Below are positions 60,943 to 64,000 of a stretch of DNA of 64,000 bases, in pieces (position 1 is the stretch's first letter; each line of letters begins with the position of its first letter). The notes under the pieces are model-generated. The model was not told where the DNA came from, did no database searches, and worked only from the letters and a program-made list of their open reading frames with translations. The position numbers and the translations under genes are program-made. Origin of the DNA: Cloacibacterium normanense (GTDB taxonomy: Bacteria; Bacteroidota; Bacteroidia; Flavobacteriales; Weeksellaceae); contig NZ_CP034157.1 of NCBI RefSeq assembly GCF_003860565.1, positions 2,294,001-2,358,000 of the forward strand, in the 5' to 3' direction.

Positions 60943-62283
60943 ATGGAAAAAATGAAAGTCGTAATTCTAGGAGGAGGAGAAAGTGGAGTGGGCGCTGCAA
61001 TTTTGGCTAAAACTAAAGGTTTGGAAGTTTTTCTTTCAGACAAAGGCGAAATTAAAGAGAATTACAAAAAAGTTTTGGTAGAAAACGGAATCGAGTTTGA
61101 AGAAAAAAACCACGATGAAGAAAGAATTCTTGCTGCAGATTGGGTCATAAAATCTCCAGGAGTTCCTAAGAAAGCTGAAATGGTTCAAAAAATCAAAGCA
61201 AAAGGAATCAGACTATCTTCGGAGATAGAATTCGGTGCAGAATTTACCAATGCCAAAATCATCGCCATCACAGGAAGTAATGGGAAAACCACTACTACAT
61301 CGCTCATTTATCACATTCTGAAAAATGACAATTTAAATGTAGGTTTAGGTGGGAACATCGGCAAAAGTTTCGCAATGCAAGTTGCGCAAGAGAATTTTGA
61401 TTATTATGTACTGGAAGTTAGTAGCTTCCAACTGGATGATATTCAGAATTTTAGACCATATATTTCTTTATTGTTGAATTTGAGTCCAGATCATCTTGAC
61501 CAATACAATTACAACTACGAAGAATATGCTTTGGCAAAATTTAGAATTGCCGAAAATCAAGAAAATGACAATTATTTCATCTACAATAAAGACGATGAAA
61601 TGAGTCAAAAACTGCTTCAAGAATTAGATTTGCGAGTGAAGCAAATTCCTTTCTCTATGAAGGAAAAACTAGAGGAAGGTGGTTTTACAGAAGAGGAAAA
61701 AATTGTGGTAAAACTTCACGATGAGTTTTCTATGAAAATTGAAGATTTATCTCTGATGGGAACGCATAATGTTGCGAATAGTTTAGCTGCCTCTATTGCT
61801 AGTAAACTGTTGAATATCAGCAATGAAAGCATTAGAAATTCTCTGATGACTTTCCAAGCAGTAGAACACAGATTAGAAGGTGTAGCCGAAATTAATGGTG
61901 TAAAATTCATTAACGATTCTAAAGCAACCAATGTAAACGCTACCTACTATGCTTTAGAAAGCATGAAAACACCAACGGTTTGGATTGTTGGTGGAACAGA
62001 CAAAGGAAATGATTATACGGAAATAGAAGATTTAGTAAAAAGAAAAGTAAAAGCGATTGTTTGTCTTGGATTGGATAATTCTAAAATTATAGAATTTTTC
62101 AAAGACAAAAAAGACATTATCGTAGATACTTCTAGCATGGAAGAAGCGGTGAAAACTGCAAAATCTTTAGCAGAAAAAGGCGACACAGTTTTACTTTCTC
62201 CTTGTTGTGCAAGTTTTGATTTATTCAATAACTATGAACATAGAGGACAATTATTTAAAGAAGAAGTTTTAAAAAATAATTAA
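60943..62283 (+). CDS. murD: UDP-MurNAc-L-Ala:D-Glu ligase MurD
   Basis: 446 aa (443 from the ATG at 60952). The N-terminal nucleotide fold is KVVILGGGESGVGAAILA; the ATP loop is AITGSNGKTTTTSLIYHIL; later LLNLSPDHLDQYNYNYEEYALAK, HRLEGVAEINGVKFINDSKATN and SPCCASFDLFNNYEHRG are all MurD features. It adds D-Glu to UDP-MurNAc-L-Ala. Its stop is followed at once by a palindromic element. Confidence 0.96.
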   Translation: MEKMKVVILGGGESGVGAAILAKTKGLEVFLSDKGEIKENYKKVLVENGIEFEEKNHDEERILAADWVIKSPGVPKKAEMVQKIKAKGIRLSSEIEFGAEFTNAKIIAITGSNGKTTTTSLIYHILKNDNLNVGLGGNIGKSFAMQVAQENFDYYVLEVSSFQLDDIQNFRPYISLLLNLSPDHLDQYNYNYEEYALAKFRIAENQENDNYFIYNKDDEMSQKLLQELDLRVKQIPFSMKEKLEEGGFTEEEKIVVKLHDEFSMKIEDLSLMGTHNVANSLAASIASKLLNISNESIRNSLMTFQAVEHRLEGVAEINGVKFINDSKATNVNATYYALESMKTPTVWIVGGTDKGNDYTEIEDLVKRKVKAIVCLGLDNSKIIEFFKDKKDIIVDTSSMEEAVKTAKSLAEKGDTVLLSPCCASFDLFNNYEHRGQLFKEEVLKNN

Positions 62284-62285
62284 AA

Positions 62286-62341
62286 AAGAGCCACGAAGTG
62301 GCGATAAGAAATAAAATAGGATTTCAATCCTATGAAATAAA
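62286..62341. repeat. Paired palindrome element between murD and ftsW
   Basis: GCCAC-GAA-GTGGC (about 62291-62303) and ATAGGATT-TC-AATCCTAT (about 62317-62334) are joined by GATAAGAAATAAA and followed by GAAATAAAGA. Same two-palindrome layout as 60866. Confidence 0.65.
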
Positions 62342-62343
62342 GA

Positions 62344-63573
62344 ATGGAACAACAAGAAAACAAATTTGAACTTTTAAAAGGCGACAAAGTGCTTTGGATG
62401 GTGATTATTTTAATCTCCTTCTTTTCCGTGTTCCCTGTATATTCTGCAAGTTCTAACTTAGAATACATTGTGCAGAATGGTACAACTACGGGACACGTTA
62501 TCAAGCATATGTTTTTTGTTTTCTTAGGTTTAGCCATTATGAGAGCTGTAGGAACAGTAAAATACGAACACATCGGAAAACTGAGCAGTATCCTTCTCGG
62601 AATTATGGTGATTTTACTTTTTGTAACCATGTTTACGGGACAAAAAATCGACGGAGCGTCTGCTTCTCGTTGGTTAAAAATCCCTGGAACCCCTATTTCT
62701 TTTCAGCCTTCAAGTTTTGCATACCTCATGTTAATTATCTATTTGTGCAGATATTTAACTAAAAAAATTAAAAGAGAAAGACTTCCGATAGAAAACATAT
62801 TTTACATTTTCGGACCAGTTTTATTGGTTTTCATTTTGGTTGCAAAAGACAATGGTTCTACTGCTTTGATGATTCTAATAGTTTCATTAGCAGTAATGTT
62901 GGTTGGTCAACTTTCCTCCAAATACATCCTTGGATTTTTAGGAATTTCAGGACTTTTTGTGGGAATTTTCTTGTTTTTGGCTTTAAAAACAGATTTAATT
63001 GGCAGCAATCGTGTTCATACTTGGGTAAGTAGAATAGAAACTTTTGCCAATTCTAAGAAAAATGCCAATGTAGAAGACGAAACTGTAAAAGCAAAAAATT
63101 ACCAAGTCAACCAAGCAAAAGCAGCCATAGTTCATGGCGGAATTACAGGAATGGGACCAGGAAAATCTGCATTGAAACAGATGCTTCCACAGTCTGCTTC
63201 GGATTTTATTTTCGCCATTATTGTAGAAGAATATGGTTTTTTTGGAGCATTCGCACTCATCACTTTATACATGATTATGATGATTAGAATCGTGATGATT
63301 GCCAGTAAAATGCGGGCATTTTTCGGGAGTTTATTGGTGCTGAGTTTAGGAATTATGATTTTCGTGCAACTCGCAGTAAATATTGCTGTAGCGGTAAATC
63401 TTATTCCAGTAACAGGACAACCGTTGCCTTTAATAAGTTACGGTGGAACATCAATGCTCGTAACTTATCTTCAATTAGGAATTATTCTGAATGTAAGTTC
63501 AAGAATTCTCACCTTCGAAGAAGAAGGAATGGGCAAAAAACAGAATGTAGAAGAAATTAATGATATAGCGTAG
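62344..63573 (+). CDS. ftsW: Lipid II polymerase/flippase-type division protein FtsW
   Basis: 409 aa SEDS protein with ten membrane helices. Motifs include GASASRWLKIPGTPISFQPSSFAYLMLIIYL, MGPGKSALKQMLPQSASDFIFAIIVEEYGFFGA and GQPLPLISYGGTSMLVTYLQLGI. With FtsI it builds septal peptidoglycan. The ATG at 62344 follows the palindrome element directly. Confidence 0.95.
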   Translation: MEQQENKFELLKGDKVLWMVIILISFFSVFPVYSASSNLEYIVQNGTTTGHVIKHMFFVFLGLAIMRAVGTVKYEHIGKLSSILLGIMVILLFVTMFTGQKIDGASASRWLKIPGTPISFQPSSFAYLMLIIYLCRYLTKKIKRERLPIENIFYIFGPVLLVFILVAKDNGSTALMILIVSLAVMLVGQLSSKYILGFLGISGLFVGIFLFLALKTDLIGSNRVHTWVSRIETFANSKKNANVEDETVKAKNYQVNQAKAAIVHGGITGMGPGKSALKQMLPQSASDFIFAIIVEEYGFFGAFALITLYMIMMIRIVMIASKMRAFFGSLLVLSLGIMIFVQLAVNIAVAVNLIPVTGQPLPLISYGGTSMLVTYLQLGIILNVSSRILTFEEEGMGKKQNVEEINDIA

Positions 63574-63594
63574 TGACAAGTCGAGACTTGTCAA
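63573..63594. repeat. TGACAAGT-CGAG-ACTTGTCA palindrome between ftsW and murG
   Basis: TGACAAGTCGAGACTTGTCA forms an 8-bp hairpin with a CGAG loop just past the ftsW stop, followed by seven A's. It lacks a T run, so it is not a terminator, and fits the set of palindromes in this operon. Confidence 0.6.
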
Positions 63595-63609
63595 AAAAAT
63601 GATAAAGAT

Positions 63610-64000
63610 ATGAGCAAAAAATTAAAAGTTTTAATGAGTGGTGGTGGAACAGGTGGTCACATCTTTCCTGCTGTTGCCATTGCGCAGGAAATACAAAAAC
63701 GTTTTCCTGATGCAGAATTTTTGTTCATGGGTGCCAATGGAAAAATGGAGATGGAAAAAGTTCCGCAAGCTGGCTTCAAAATTGAAGGATTAAACATTGC
63801 AGGCTTTGACAGAGGTAATCTTTTGGCTAATGTTAATTTGCCATTCAAAGTGATTTCTAGTTTGCTTAAAGCTAGAAAAATCATCAAAGAATTCCAACCA
63901 GATTTTGCGGTAGGAACAGGAGGTTTTGCAAGTGGACCAGCATTATTCATTGCTGCGAGAATGGGAATCCCTACTTTTATTCAAGAGCAGAATTCTCTTC
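63610..64000 (+). CDS. murG: MurG, N-terminal part (cut by window end)
   Basis: 130 residues from ATG 63610. An earlier ATG at about 63599 hits a stop within 5 codons. The GT28 start [44 protein letters not shown] and the second Gly-rich loop GTGGFASGP identify MurG, which adds GlcNAc to lipid I to make lipid II. The gene runs past the right edge. Confidence 0.96.
   Translation, partial: MSKKLKVLMSGGGTGGHIFPAVAIAQEIQKRFPDAEFLFMGANGKMEMEKVPQAGFKIEGLNIAGFDRGNLLANVNLPFKVISSLLKARKIIKEFQPDFAVGTGGFASGPALFIAARMGIPTFIQEQNSL

Noticed and set aside
1-64000. CRISPR array or prophage
   Set aside because: No regularly spaced identical repeats and no phage structural or integrase genes were seen in the window.

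Overview
The window is about 34% GC by eye. It uses TAnnTTTG-type -7 promoter boxes and T9SS sorting tails, carries paired DUF6646-like barrels, and has gene content typical of the Flavobacteriales, most like Weeksellaceae (Chryseobacterium/Cloacibacterium relatives). It looks like an ordinary chromosome rather than a plasmid or prophage: it holds rplU-rpmA, secA, uvrB, menD, tRNA-Asn and the start of the division/cell-wall (dcw) cluster. The species call is inference from protein style only.

Layout. 0-2.7 kb: start of a possible HerA-like ATPase, then a Cys-motif small protein and an OprC-like copper TonB receptor. 2.8-9.5 kb: a Gre-like gene and a Crp/Fnr regulator, followed by a sulfur/persulfide island (TSUP permease, MBL-rhodanese fusion, cupin, TPMT-like methyltransferase, small Cys-bearing membrane proteins, rhodanese, thioredoxin, AraC regulator) with a CRP-type dyad in its promoter region. 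9.6-34.8 kb: mostly housekeeping (nitrilase family, rseP, tRNA-Asn, menD, pabB/pabC, AI-2E transporter, uvrB, BlaI/M56 pair, S41 protease, tryptophanase, miaE, acyltransferase, L21/L27, T9SS cargo). 34.8-38.5 kb: an S9 prolyl oligopeptidase gene split by a 1,569-bp IS3-family element; the left part, the 3-bp target duplication and the right part can be rejoined in frame. 38.6-47.6 kb: AsmA-like protein, DUF2797, UDP-sugar epimerase, DUF2795, secA, barrel protein, msrA.

47.6-52.1 kb is the most unusual part. A TPR lipoprotein histidine kinase and a LuxR-like response regulator are surrounded by four copies of a TACGG-N4-CCGTA dyad (one with a single mismatch). Each copy sits exactly 36 nt (start to start) ahead of a -7-like box: in front of an unknown membrane protein on the minus strand, inside the kinase gene ahead of the regulator, ahead of a 72-aa membrane protein, and ahead of a roughly 150-nt structured RNA with its own terminator. 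A 56-aa glycine-rich small ORF with a hairpin-rich leader lies just upstream of the kinase. I read this as an autoregulated local regulon that includes an RNA and possibly a peptide; the sites and spacing are seen, the function is inferred.

52.1-64 kb: GNAT, engB and alpha/beta hydrolase on the minus strand, then mraZ-rsmH-ftsL-ftsI-murE-mraY-murD-ftsW-murG (murG cut by the window end). MraZ-type TGGGA repeats lie at the promoter, and short paired palindromes sit in three intergenic gaps of the operon.
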